NCBI RefSeq assembly: GCF_000468755.1
Contig: NZ_AWEZ01000056.1
Coordinates: 1 to 41,872, forward strand
DNA: 41,872 nt
Reading direction: 5' to 3'
Source of the DNA: Olsenella profusa F0195
GTDB taxonomy: Bacteria; Actinomycetota; Coriobacteriia; Coriobacteriales; Atopobiaceae
Of this stretch, positions 25,259 through 32,820 are shown one piece after another. The position numbers and the translations under genes were made by a program. Every line of letters starts with the position of its first letter. The stretch's first letter is position 1. Under the pieces are notes generated by a model. That model ran no database searches. It saw nothing but the letters and a program-made list of their open reading frames with translations, and was not told the DNA's origin.

Positions 25259-26329
25259 CTAGCTCACGTAGTAGAAGTCGTCGCCGGGGAGGGCACCACC
25301 CACCGAGGAGGCGTCGGCATCGTAGAGAACCTGCAGGTAGCCGGAGAGTGCGGAGCGCATCTCCTCCCCCGTGGCGCACACGATGTTGCACTTGGGGATG
25401 GCCTTCTCGGCGATGGCCTCGCTGGCCACGATGCCGGCCTTCACCACGAGCGGCGCCGCGGCGGCAGGGTCGCCGTTCACGGCAGCGACGGACTCTGCGT
25501 GACGCGAGAGGAAATCGGCAACGGCCGCGGGGTGCGCGTCCACAAACTCGGAGCGGGCGATGGTCACGCCCATCACGAACTGGCTGCCCGAGCCGCCGGC
25601 GTAGCGGTCCCAGACGTCGGTGAGGCTCACGGGCGCGGAGAGCGAGGGGTCCTTGGCCAGCGTGGCCGTGGTGAAGGGCTCGGGCAGGATGGCGACGGCG
25701 GTGGGGTCTGCCTGGATGGCCGCGGCGCACTCGCTGTGCTCGCTCTTGAACTCGACGGTCACCTGGTCCTTGATGCCGGCCTGGCCGAGCAGGTAGTTGA
25801 GCGTGTACTCGGGGCTTGCGCCCTGGCCGGAGAGGTAGACGGTGTGGCCGGCGACGTCCTCGAACTGCCCGACCGTGGCATCGCCGGTGACAACGGAAAG
25901 CACGCCCAGCGTGTTGACGTCGATCACGCGCACGCCGCCCTGGGTCTTGTTGTAGAGGACGGAGGCCACGTTGGAGGGCACGAGGGCGATGTCCGTCTCG
26001 CCTTGGATTACCAGCGGCAGGACCTGGTCGGCGGCGCCGGAGATGGTGTAGGAGTACGTGATGCCGGTCGAGCCCTCGGCGGGCTCGGTGGGGGTGTCCT
26101 CGGTGGGGACGCCGGAGGTGGCGTCCATCATCGAGACCAGGCCGATGGTGGTGGGACCCTTGAGCGACGCCACGCGGACGGTCACGTCCTCGCTGGCGGC
26201 GGAGCTCGTGGCGGTGGCGTCGGTGGACTGCGTCTGGCTGGTTCCACAGGCGGCGAGCGCGAGGCCAGCGGTGATGGAGCCAAACGTGGCAAGCGCCTGA
26301 CGACGGGTGATGTTGCTGTTCCTGAGCAT
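25259..26329 (-). CDS. Solute-binding lipoprotein of an NMT1/TauA-type ABC importer
   Basis: 356 residues from the ATG at 26329, preceded by GAGGAG; the frame is open further up but the signal peptide fixes the start. Arg9-Arg10 in ITRRQALATFG look like a Tat motif, and the lipobox LAAC ends at Cys28. A Ser/Thr/Ala-rich linker follows. VRVASLKGPTTIGLVSMMD begins the mature binding domain, and GETDIALVPSNVASVLYNKT and SLTDVWDRYAGGSGSQFVMG are typical of COG0715 binding proteins for nitrate, sulfonate, thiamine precursors and related ligands. It captures a ligand outside the membrane and hands it to the fused permease-ATPase encoded next. The ligand cannot be assigned. Confidence 0.85.
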   Translation of the reverse strand: MLRNSNITRRQALATFGSITAGLALAACGTSQTQSTDATATSSAASEDVTVRVASLKGPTTIGLVSMMDATSGVPTEDTPTEPAEGSTGITYSYTISGAADQVLPLVIQGETDIALVPSNVASVLYNKTQGGVRVIDVNTLGVLSVVTGDATVGQFEDVAGHTVYLSGQGASPEYTLNYLLGQAGIKDQVTVEFKSEHSECAAAIQADPTAVAILPEPFTTATLAKDPSLSAPVSLTDVWDRYAGGSGSQFVMGVTIARSEFVDAHPAAVADFLSRHAESVAAVNGDPAAAAPLVVKAGIVASEAIAEKAIPKCNIVCATGEEMRSALSGYLQVLYDADASSVGGALPGDDFYYVS

Positions 26330-26649
26330 GGCTTTCTCCTCACATGTTGTCGACGCTGCAAGATGCCGGCGCCTCTCGTCTGTGGTGTGGCCGCTGTCGC
26401 ACGGCCGACTGAGGGCGCCCTCCGTCCGGCCGGCTTTGCGACCTTGCGTTGGGCCACCCATTCTAGCTGACACGGCCGGCCTGCACGCGGACACGCCGAC
26501 GCGCTCCTTCCCCTTCGGGGCCACAGGCGTCCCCGCAGGCCGCCGCATTTCCCGCAGGCGCCTCCAAGCGATCCTCCGCCGGCATGGCGCAGGGGCGCAA
26601 CTCATCACAGCACGCCTCTGCGGAGCGCTTCAACTACCCCATAGGCGGC
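26330..26649 (-). other. GC-rich leader upstream of the ABC operon
   Basis: About 320 bases with no supported gene, rich in short dyads such as GGCCGGC, GGGCGCCC and CCTTCCCCTTCGGGG. It could hold a structured leader, but no known riboswitch consensus is recognisable. The CTGAGA core of a thiamine riboswitch is absent, although a THI5/NMT1-like binding protein might suggest one. Confidence 0.3.
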
Positions 26650-26974
26650 TAGGGTGGCACGGATGGTTGCCCCGGGCGGGGCGGACGGCGGCGCGCTCAT
26701 CTGCGGCACCGACGTGGGTATCAGCCTCGCGGCCAACAAGGTGAGGGCATCCGTGCCGTGGTGCGCTCGGGGCCCTACCCCGCCCGCCTCAGCCGCCAGC
26801 ACAGCGACACTGACGTCGTAGCCCTCGGCGCGCGCGACCGGCATGGAGATCGCAAGGGACATCGTCGACGCCTGGCTGGGCGCCACATACGAGGGCGGGT
26901 GCCACCAGGCGCGCATCGAGACGATCTCCGAGATCGAGGAGACTCAGCGTCTCAGGGTGGTCAATGGGGCCTAG
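26650..26974 (+). pseudogene. Degraded RpiB/LacAB-type sugar-phosphate isomerase
   Basis: Three reading frames together give the C-terminal two thirds of an RpiB/LacB protein. Frame 1: GGALICGTDVGISLAANKV, with the catalytic-Cys motif LICGT. Frame 2, from about 26735: GIRAVVRSGPYPARLSRQHS then DTDVVALGAR. Frame 3, from about 26842: MEIARDIVDAWLGATYEGG, CHQARIETISEIE and a stop at 26972. RpiB has ICGTGIG...ANK..GIRA, then R.HNDANVL.LGAR, A..IVD.WL...FEGGRH..R. and I. in that order. The first 50 or so residues are lost and two frameshifts break the rest. It is convergent with the DeoR regulator and is probably a dead paralogue of lacA/lacB at 37.8-38.9 kb. Confidence 0.8.
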
Positions 26975-26997
26975 AGGCGAATCCACATGTCTGATGC

Positions 26998-27777
26998 CTA
27001 CTCCAACATCAGGCGCGTACCCGACCCTTTCAACGCTGCCGCAACCACGCCCTCGGGATCCACGTCCATGACGACGGCATCGAAGTCCACAAGCCCCGCG
27101 AAGCGGATGAGGCCGCTCGCCCCGACCTTGCTGGCGTCCATGAGGCAGTACCGCCTGTCGGCCGCCCCGAGCATCGCGCGCTTCAGCTCCGCCATCGCCT
27201 GGTAGTCGGTCATGAGGCCACGCCCCGGCACGAAGCTGCTCGGGCACACGAAGACCTTGTCCGCGTGTAACTCGGCCAGCGCCGCCATGGCGAGGGGGCC
27301 GGTGGTGTAGCGGTGCGCCTTGCGCAGCATCCCGCCCAGCATCACCACGTCGCAGCTGGGCATGGCGCGATCGATGTGCTCGGCGATGGTGAGGTCCGCC
27401 GTCACCACCGTGAGCCCCTCGCGCAGCGAGAGGGCGCGTACCAGCTCGAGGGTCGAGGTACCCGAGTCCACCAGGAGCGTGTCCCCGTCCCCCACGAGCT
27501 GGGCGGCGCGCGCCGCTATGACCTGCTTCGCCTTGGCGTTCACGTTCACGCGACGGTCCTGCACCGAGACCGTGAGCCTGCGCGAGAGCGACGCGGCGCC
27601 GCCATGCGTGCGCCGCAGCTTGCCGTCGCGCGCCAGGGCATCGAGATCCGCCCGCGCCGTCACGCGCGACACGCCAAACGCCTGGGCAAGCTGGTCGACG
27701 CGCACGGCAGACTCACGTTCCAGAAGCTCCAGGATCGCCCTCTGCCGCTCCAGCGCCCCAAGGTGCGTGACTGCCAT
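26998..27777 (-). CDS. DeoR-family transcriptional regulator
   Basis: 259 residues from the ATG at 27777 with GGAAGGA 5 bases upstream; the frame is open to 27963 without family features. The N-terminal winged helix-turn-helix reads ERQRAILELLERESAVRVDQ LAQAFGVSRVTARADLDAL, followed by GKLRRTHGGA, the DeoR signature (residues 53-61). The C-terminal sugar-phosphate sensor domain shows VDSGTSTLELVRAL, the ligand-binding D-S-G-T-S motif, and GGMLRKAHRYTTGPLA. These proteins usually repress sugar operons and are released by a phosphorylated intermediate. It diverges from the aldolase gene across 286 bases, so control of that gene, and perhaps the gat-type PTS, is likely. It is distinct from LacR at 36992. 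Confidence 0.9.
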   Translation of the reverse strand: MAVTHLGALERQRAILELLERESAVRVDQLAQAFGVSRVTARADLDALARDGKLRRTHGGAASLSRRLTVSVQDRRVNVNAKAKQVIAARAAQLVGDGDTLLVDSGTSTLELVRALSLREGLTVVTADLTIAEHIDRAMPSCDVVMLGGMLRKAHRYTTGPLAMAALAELHADKVFVCPSSFVPGRGLMTDYQAMAELKRAMLGAADRRYCLMDASKVGASGLIRFAGLVDFDAVVMDVDPEGVVAAALKGSGTRLMLE

Positions 27778-27837
27778 ATCCGTCCTTCCGACGTCCTCCG
27801 ACCTGTGCCCGATGCCCCGTGCCATTGGAATTGTGTT

Positions 27838-27865
27838 GCTTTTATCTTTCTTTCTCGCAAGTATA
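27838..27865 (-). promoter_or_regulatory. Probable promoter and operator of the DeoR-family gene
   Basis: Read on the minus strand, TATACT (27860-27865) is a near-consensus -10, followed at the expected transcript start by GAAAGAAAGATAAAAG (27839-27854), an A/G tract of the kind many DeoR-family repressors bind. A similar tract, AAAGGAAAGG, lies at about 27879-27888. The -35 is weak. The stretch lies between the divergent regulator and aldolase genes, so one repressor could control both. Confidence 0.4.
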
Positions 27866-28063
27866 CGGCAATGCAGTTCCTTTCCTTTTGCGTTTCGAGA
27901 TGATCCTGTCCTCCCCAATTGGAGGTGAGAAAAGCACGTGTAAGGGGAATTCTGTCTCTTCATACCTTATACCTGCCTGTTTTATGCCTTTTCTAAAAGA
28001 CAAGTCTCTCGCCCCCTGCTTACGCTGGGGCCACGTTACGACCCCAGCAGAAGGGAGCACCAC

Positions 28064-28915
28064 ATGTTTGTCACCACCAAGGACATGCTCGAGCGGGCAC
28101 AGGAGGGCCACTACGCCGTCGGCGCGTTCAACGTGGAGAATCTCGAGTTCGTGATGGCCGTCATCAGGGCCGCCGAGGAGAGGAGGTCGCCGGTCATCAT
28201 GCAGACCACGCCGGGCACGGTGAGGTACGCGAGCCTCGACTACTTTGTGGCCATGGCCCGCGTTGCGGCCGAGGACGCCTCCGTGCCCGTGGCGCTGCAC
28301 CTCGACCATGGCGACGGCTTCGACCGCTGCGTCCAGGCCATGCGCGCCGGCTACACCTCCGTCATGATCGACGGCAGCCACGTCCCCTTCGAGGACAACA
28401 TCGACCTCACCGCCTCCGTCACCAAGGTCGCAGCCCCCATCGGCCTGCCCGTCGAGGCGGAGCTGGGCAAGGTGGGCGGCAAGGAGGATGACGGCCCGGC
28501 CGTGGAGGGCGAGAGCCCCTACACCGATCCGGACGAGGCCGTCGAGTTCGTGGCGCGCACGCGGTGCACGTCGCTGGCCGTGGGCGTGGGCACCGCCCAC
28601 GGCGTCTACACGGGCACCCCTCACATCGAGCAGGGCGTCCTCAAGGAGATCCGCAGGAGGGTTGACGTGCCGCTCGTGCTGCACGGCACCTCGGGCGTCC
28701 CGGACGACCAGGTGGCCGAGGCCATCCAGAACGGCATCTGCAAGGTGAACTATGCCACCGAGCTGCGCCAGGCCTTCATGCGCGGCTTCATGGGACACAT
28801 GGCGGAGAACCCGTCGTGCTTCGACCCCAAGAAGCCGTCGATCCCCGGCATGGACGAGATCCAGGCCGTCGTCGAGAGCCACATGGACAACCTGGGGTCC
28901 ACGGGCAAGGCGTAG
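28064..28915 (+). CDS. Class II fructose/tagatose-bisphosphate aldolase, GatY/KbaY-like
   Basis: 283 residues, the size of E. coli GatY. Zinc and catalytic residues are in HLDHGD (His79, Asp81, His82). VEAELGKVGGKEDD and TSLAVGVGTAHGVY carry the next metal-site residues, and VPLVLHGTSGVPDDQV the last His. GICKVNYATELRQAF binds the substrate phosphate. These stretches match GatY closely, so cleavage of tagatose-1,6-bisphosphate to glyceraldehyde-3-phosphate and dihydroxyacetone phosphate is likely; fructose-1,6-bisphosphate is the alternative. GAAGGGAG is 7 bases before the ATG. With lacA, lacB and lacC present and no class I lacD in the window, it plausibly supplies the last step of the tagatose-6-phosphate route. 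Confidence 0.9.
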   Translation: MFVTTKDMLERAQEGHYAVGAFNVENLEFVMAVIRAAEERRSPVIMQTTPGTVRYASLDYFVAMARVAAEDASVPVALHLDHGDGFDRCVQAMRAGYTSVMIDGSHVPFEDNIDLTASVTKVAAPIGLPVEAELGKVGGKEDDGPAVEGESPYTDPDEAVEFVARTRCTSLAVGVGTAHGVYTGTPHIEQGVLKEIRRRVDVPLVLHGTSGVPDDQVAEAIQNGICKVNYATELRQAFMRGFMGHMAENPSCFDPKKPSIPGMDEIQAVVESHMDNLGSTGKA

Positions 28916-28942
28916 GCCACGAACGACACGCACGGACCAGCG

Positions 28943-28962
28943 GCGGGCACCACGGTGCCCGC
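28943..28962 (+). terminator. Hairpin terminator after the aldolase gene
   Basis: GCGGGCAC (28943-28950) pairs with GTGCCCGC (28955-28962) around a 4-base loop, 27 bases after the aldolase stop. It is followed directly by the mirrored GTGGGTGC array. Confidence 0.65.
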
Positions 28963-28967
28963 TGTGC

Positions 28968-29154
28968 CGTGTGGGTGCCTTTCTGTGGGTGCGATTCTCA
29001 TCCATGTGGGTGCCTTTTGCTGCGTGTGGGTGCTTTTCTCCCGGAGAGGGTCGACAAAACCGCAGGTCACGAGAGGCCAAGCCGGGAGATTGACACCCAC
29101 ATGAATCGATTCGCACCCACACGGGTGGAGGATCGCACCCACAGCACCCACACG
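28968..29154. repeat. Mirrored GTGGGTGC array: long inverted repeat with eight short words
   Basis: The left arm, 28968-29044, contains GTGGGTGC four times (starts 28971, 28985, 29006, 29026). The right arm, 29082-29154, contains the complement GCACCCAC at 29113, 29135 and 29144 and a one-base variant ACACCCAC at 29093. The arms align over about 75 bases, beginning at the centre with CCGGGAGA and its complement TCTCCCGG and ending with the complement pair CGTGTGGGTGC and GCACCCACACG. A 37-base unrelated spacer lies between. Words are 5-13 bases apart. It fills the gap between the convergent aldolase and DUF4867 genes. Two direct copies of GTGGCGATCG follow at 29154 and 29178. Confidence 0.85.
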
Positions 29155-29246
29155 TGGCGATCGACGGATCCTTATGCGTGGCGATCGGCGGCCCCGTCCG
29201 CTCAGCCGCCCCCCCATCACGGCTGGCGGACCTGACCCAGCGAAGC

Positions 29247-29909
29247 CTACCGAACGTCCGCCAGCGCCTCGCTCACGTCGATGTTCTCGCCCATGAGCCC
29301 CACATGGGCGCCCTGCCGCGCCTTCCTTGTGCTCTCGTGTGTGATCACCCACTTGTTGGCGCCCCAGAGCAGCGCAGCGTCGCCATAGCGTGGCGCATCA
29401 GCGGGACGTGGCCCATTGGTTCCCTCGGGCAGCGCCACCAGCATCCTGAAGCCCCGGTCGGCATGAGCGTGACAGGGCGTGTAGTGCAGGGTGTCCGCAT
29501 ACACCTCGATGAGCGTTCCGGCAGGGACCAGGAAGGCCCGTACGAGGGACGTGTCCAGGCAGAAGTCGCCATCCAGCTCCTCCCGCTTGGCAAGGAGCAG
29601 CACCACATCGTCCGTCGGCAGGTTGAACTCGCTCGAGCGGTGGTATTCCAGGCTGTTCAGCTTGGTGTTGTGCCCACAGACGCACCCCAGCTCCGTGGGC
29701 AGCCCCGCAAAGAAGAGGAGCTCCAGGTCGTGCGCCGCAGGAACCCCGTGCAGAGCGGGAACGTCCGCCACGTACGCGGTGCCCTCCTTGGGAAGCGGCA
29801 CGCTCTCCCTGAGCGCCGCGACCATCTGGTCGCGCACCTCATAGGGTATGTCATCCCACACCCCGCCATAGCGCGCGAAGCTGGGATCGGTGACTGGGGC
29901 GACATTCAT
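29247..29909 (-). CDS. DUF4867-family protein, cupin-like
   Basis: 220 residues. The sequence resembles the DUF4867 family, which I recall as a companion of lactose, tagatose and galactitol PTS genes and which has no proven function. Cupin-like features are seen: SLEYHRSSEFNLPTDDVVLL near residues 86-105, and VPAGTLIEVYADTLHYTPCHAH at about 131-152, with His residues placed as in metal-binding beta-barrel isomerases and lyases. AGGGGAG is 6 bases before the ATG. It is the last gene after EIIA-EIIB-EIIC of the galactitol-type PTS, separated from EIIC by a hairpin. A sugar-phosphate isomerase or epimerase role is an inference from context. Confidence 0.65.
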   Translation of the reverse strand: MNVAPVTDPSFARYGGVWDDIPYEVRDQMVAALRESVPLPKEGTAYVADVPALHGVPAAHDLELLFFAGLPTELGCVCGHNTKLNSLEYHRSSEFNLPTDDVVLLLAKREELDGDFCLDTSLVRAFLVPAGTLIEVYADTLHYTPCHAHADRGFRMLVALPEGTNGPRPADAPRYGDAALLWGANKWVITHESTRKARQGAHVGLMGENIDVSEALADVR

Positions 29910-29927
29910 GGCAATCTCCCCTCGACG

Positions 29928-29961
29928 GAGGAGACGCGCCCGGACAGGGGCGCGTCTCCTC
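29928..29961 (-). terminator. Perfect 13-bp hairpin between EIIC and the DUF4867 gene
   Basis: GAGGAGACGCGCC (29928-29940) pairs with GGCGCGTCTCCTC (29949-29961) across an 8-base loop. There is no T-run. It stands 29 bases after the EIIC stop and 18 bases before the next ATG, so it may end part of the transcripts or protect the 3' end of the PTS message. Confidence 0.65.
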
Positions 29962-29990
29962 GCATACCGTGCCTCTCCACACCTCGCCGG

Positions 29991-31472
29991 CTACTCGGGC
30001 GAAGCCTCGGTACCGGTGTCGGAGTCACCCGCAGCCGCGGCAAACGAGCCCGTCACCAGGCGGTCGGGCATGCAGATGCCCGCCTTCACGTAGTCCTCGG
30101 CGTTGCGCCTCTGCATCTCGCGGCGGTACCACATGAAGAGCAGGAAGTACGCCGCGAGGGCGAGCACGAAGAACAGCAAGTACTGCAGGTTGGTGCAGCC
30201 ATTGCCCAGCAGGAACGCCAAGAACTTCTCCACCGGCCCCTCCATGGTGGTATCGGAGATGAGCTGCCCCGCGGTAAGGCCACTGGGGAACGCCCCTACC
30301 TGCAGGGCCATCTGCGTGACAAAGGGCGCGACGAGCGTGCCCGCCCAGAGGAACACGGGAAGCACGATGGTGCCGATGATGATCATGCGCAGCATCTTTC
30401 CGCGTGTGACCACGAGCAGGGCGGGCGTGAGGCCCATGGCGATGATGCCGCCTAGGGGCAGCAGACCATTGCCCGGCAACACCAGTGACTCAAGGAGCAT
30501 GATGGGCGCGAGCACGTTGGCTGCGGCCCAGATCTCCGCTCGGCCCGCGAGGAACGGCCAGTCGAGGCCCACGTTGAACGCGCGGCCCTGGAGCCGTTCG
30601 TTGGCAAAGTTCGAGATGCCCTGGGAGAGTGGCTCAATGGCCTCGATGAACCATGTGCCGATGAGCGAGAACAGCTCCAGGCAGACGGCAGCGGTAAACG
30701 CCAGCGTACAGATGCTCTTGATGTCCTCGTGCGCGAGCAGGCCCACAAAGATGCCCAGGTAGATGCCAATGGAGAACTTGGATCCCCAGAAGCCCACCCT
30801 CTCGTTGAGCTTGGCGGCGTCAAAGTCATACTTGTCAAGGCCCGGCAGGAAGCGATCGAAGAACTTGTTGAAGACCATGATGATGGGATTCATCATGTAG
30901 TTCATGTGCGTGGTGGTCATGGGGTTGCCCGGCGCGTCGATGAGGTCGTTGAACGTGGGGCGCATGACGTCGGAGTTCATGATCTTGAGGATGCCGATGA
31001 ACACCACGAGCAACGTGGCCACCCACAGCGGCGCACCGAAGTACATGCACGCCAGGCCCACGAAGGCCAGATGCCAGATGTCGAACACGTCCACGTCGAT
31101 CGTGTTGGTCCTGTCCAGCACGATCATGACGATGTCGACGAGTACCATGATGAGCAGGAAGAACAGGGTGTAGGGAGAGCCCCAGGTGATGGTGGCCAGA
31201 GGCGCCCAGCCAAGGTCGGTGATGGTGAGCTGGATGCCCGTGGAGGCCACGAACTTGGTCATGGCATCCGAGAAGGCCGTCGTCAGAAGGCCGATGACGG
31301 CGCTGATACCCGTGATGGCGATGCCCAGTTTGAGGCCGCCCATGAGAGCCTCGGAGAACTTGACCTTGAAGCAGCAGGCGATGACGGTGAGGATGATGAC
31401 CATCATCGGCGCGGCGCCCATGTTGATGATGGGCGTGAAGACCGCGTTGGCAAAGCCGATGATCTGATCCAC
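29991..31472 (-). CDS. gatC: PTS galactitol-type EIIC component
   Basis: 493 residues from a GTG at 31472, fixed by AAAGGAG 7 bases upstream; the frame continues to 31628 but overlaps the end of the EIIB gene. About ten to twelve hydrophobic segments form the sugar channel. GatC-family stretches include HMNYMMNPIIMVFNKFFDRF, LNERVGFWGSKFSIGIYLG, AIEPLSQGISNFANERLQGR and DWPFLAGRAEIWAAANVLAP. It takes up a polyol or sugar with phosphorylation by the adjacent EIIB. The C-terminus ends in a basic helix and an acidic tail. It is third in the EIIA-EIIB-EIIC order. No GatD-type dehydrogenase is in the window, so galactitol is not assured as substrate. Confidence 0.88.
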   Translation of the reverse strand: MDQIIGFANAVFTPIINMGAAPMMVIILTVIACCFKVKFSEALMGGLKLGIAITGISAVIGLLTTAFSDAMTKFVASTGIQLTITDLGWAPLATITWGSPYTLFFLLIMVLVDIVMIVLDRTNTIDVDVFDIWHLAFVGLACMYFGAPLWVATLLVVFIGILKIMNSDVMRPTFNDLIDAPGNPMTTTHMNYMMNPIIMVFNKFFDRFLPGLDKYDFDAAKLNERVGFWGSKFSIGIYLGIFVGLLAHEDIKSICTLAFTAAVCLELFSLIGTWFIEAIEPLSQGISNFANERLQGRAFNVGLDWPFLAGRAEIWAAANVLAPIMLLESLVLPGNGLLPLGGIIAMGLTPALLVVTRGKMLRMIIIGTIVLPVFLWAGTLVAPFVTQMALQVGAFPSGLTAGQLISDTTMEGPVEKFLAFLLGNGCTNLQYLLFFVLALAAYFLLFMWYRREMQRRNAEDYVKAGICMPDRLVTGSFAAAAGDSDTGTEASPE

Positions 31473-31506
31473 GAAACACTCCTTTCTGACGCGAGGGGAC
31501 GCGAAC

Positions 31507-31812
31507 CTACTTGAGGCCCCGCTCCTTGATGGTCTGCTCGATCCTGTCGTACACGGGCTTTGCCATGGCGGGCACGCGATACAGGATGGGACCGCAGTCG
31601 ATGACGGGAATCTGGGGGGTGAAGGCAAACTTGGTCTTGGCGATCTGTGCGAAGATGTCGTAGTGCGCGAGCATCTCCTCCGTGATGTCCTTGATCATCA
31701 CCGCGTCGCAGCTCACCTCGTAGCCGCGTGCCTTGAGCTCCTTCTCCAGGGCGTTCTTGATCTGGTGGCTCGAGTTGACACCAGCTCCGCACGCCGCAAG
31801 GATCTTGATCAT
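31507..31812 (-). CDS. gatB: PTS galactitol-type EIIB component
   Basis: 101 residues from the ATG at 31812, which has GGAG 7 bases upstream; the ATG at 31818 is too close to it. The phosphocysteine is Cys8 in ILAACGAGVNSSHQIK, the usual P-loop-like site of small GatB/SgaB-type IIB proteins. The rest (YEVSCDAVMIKDITEEML..YDIFAQ) keeps the four-stranded sheet pattern. It accepts phosphate from the EIIA encoded upstream and passes it to the sugar carried by EIIC. 34 bases separate it from EIIC, and 113 separate it from EIIA. Confidence 0.88.
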   Translation of the reverse strand: MIKILAACGAGVNSSHQIKNALEKELKARGYEVSCDAVMIKDITEEMLAHYDIFAQIAKTKFAFTPQIPVIDCGPILYRVPAMAKPVYDRIEQTIKERGLK

Positions 31813-31925
31813 TTCCATGCTCCTATCTGGGGACGTGCCCCTCCAAGACCCGCCCATGCGGGTCGTTTGCCGACAGAGCGCAGCGCCCGCGCGTGGGCCC
31901 AGCCCAGGCGGGCACCTCGATCCAA

Positions 31926-32414
31926 CTAGACGGAATGCGACACGAGGAAGTCGTAGATGCGACCGGGGTCGTCCAGGGCAAAGAAGTCGACCAGCTCGTC
32001 TGGGTCGTTGCTGTTGATGAAGTCCATGACCACGGCGAGCAGACCCGCCTCGCTGCTCTTGTCCACGTTGAGAATGGCAAAGAGGAAGCCCACCTCGAAG
32101 GTCCTGTCCACATCGATCATGTCGTGCCAGGTGACGGGGTTGACCAGCTTCACGGGTACAAGGCAGGTGCACGTCGAGTACTCCGTCTCGGTGTGCGGCA
32201 CGGCGATGTTGGGAAAGCGCGGGTCGACAGGGGCCATGCTCAGCCCGGTGGGATAGGTCGCCTCGCGCCTCTTGACATGGGAGAGGTACCCCTCCCTCAC
32301 GAGTCCGGCGGCCATCAGCCGTTCACCCAGCTGGTCGAACACCTCTTCCTGGCTCTGCGCGTCGATCACGTAGACCGCGTCACGCAGGAAGAGCTCGCCA
32401 AATGCACTTCCCAT
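31926..32414 (-). CDS. gatA: PTS EIIA component, fructose/mannitol/galactitol (EIIA-2) type
   Basis: 162 residues from the ATG at 32414 (AGGAG 8 bases upstream; GTG and ATG codons at 32423 and 32420 are too close to it). The phosphorylated histidine is His74 in FPNIAVPHTETEYS, the standard EIIA-2 site. VTWHDMIDVDRTFEVGFLFAI then LNVDKSSEAGLLAVVMDF follow as in GatA-like proteins. It receives phosphate from HPr. It is first in the minus-strand EIIA-EIIB-EIIC-DUF4867 run and follows lacG after a terminator and about 350 bases, so it has its own promoter. Confidence 0.85.
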   Translation of the reverse strand: MGSAFGELFLRDAVYVIDAQSQEEVFDQLGERLMAAGLVREGYLSHVKRREATYPTGLSMAPVDPRFPNIAVPHTETEYSTCTCLVPVKLVNPVTWHDMIDVDRTFEVGFLFAILNVDKSSEAGLLAVVMDFINSNDPDELVDFFALDDPGRIYDFLVSHSV

Positions 32415-32762
32415 GCCCATCACTCCTGCCCCCTGCGCCGTGAGCGCTGCCGGATGGCGTCCTCACACCTCGAACGGACGTGCGAACCCCTCCACAAACG
32501 GTCCGTCCATGTCCACACGACCCATGCTCGTACGACATGGCACACCCACAGACCTGCACCGATGCTGTTCGTGGGCCAAACGCGTGAGGCCAGCGTGCCA
32601 TGGCTCGGGAACGACGCACGCGCTGGTACCAGCCAGTGACGGCACGCGCGGTTCGTGCGGCAAACAGGGCGTGCATACAAAGCGCACGGACGGGCGGACC
32701 CCGTCGCTGCATACCCGACGGTCACAGGGGACGTCGGTACCCGAAGGCGTCTTGCCCACAGA
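32415..32762. other. Upstream region of the gat-type PTS operon
   Basis: About 350 bases without a supported gene. It should hold the promoter and operator of the EIIA-led operon. The only clear dyad is CCATGTC (32507-32513) facing GACATGG (32534-32540) across 20 bases. A dyad built on a related word, CACATGG/CCATGTG, lies upstream of lacF, so both could be sites of one regulator. No good -35/-10 pair was found. Confidence 0.35.
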
Positions 32763-32797
32763 GCGGCGCCACCGGCCCCAAGGCCCGGCGGCGCCGC
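32763..32797 (-). terminator. Terminator hairpin after lacG
   Basis: GCGGCGCC (32763-32770) pairs with GGCGCCGC (32790-32797), with further pairing of GGCC/GGCC inside the loop, 24 bases after the lacG stop. It separates the lac and gat operons. Confidence 0.65.
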
Positions 32798-32820
32798 CCC
32801 CCTGCGATGCGTCTACGTGC

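Noticed and set aside
26330-26649. Thiamine or other known riboswitch upstream of the ABC operon
   Set aside because: The CTGAGA and other conserved cores are absent. Dyads are short and could be due to the high G+C.
28968-29154. GTGGGTGC words as a CRISPR array
   Set aside because: Words are only 8 bases, spacings are 5-13 bases and irregular, and the second half is in reverse orientation. No cas gene is present.
29991-31628. EIIC start at the upstream codon 31628
   Set aside because: It would overlap the EIIB gene by over 100 bases and add a Pro/Ser/Arg-rich segment without membrane features. The GTG at 31472 has a good ribosome-binding site.
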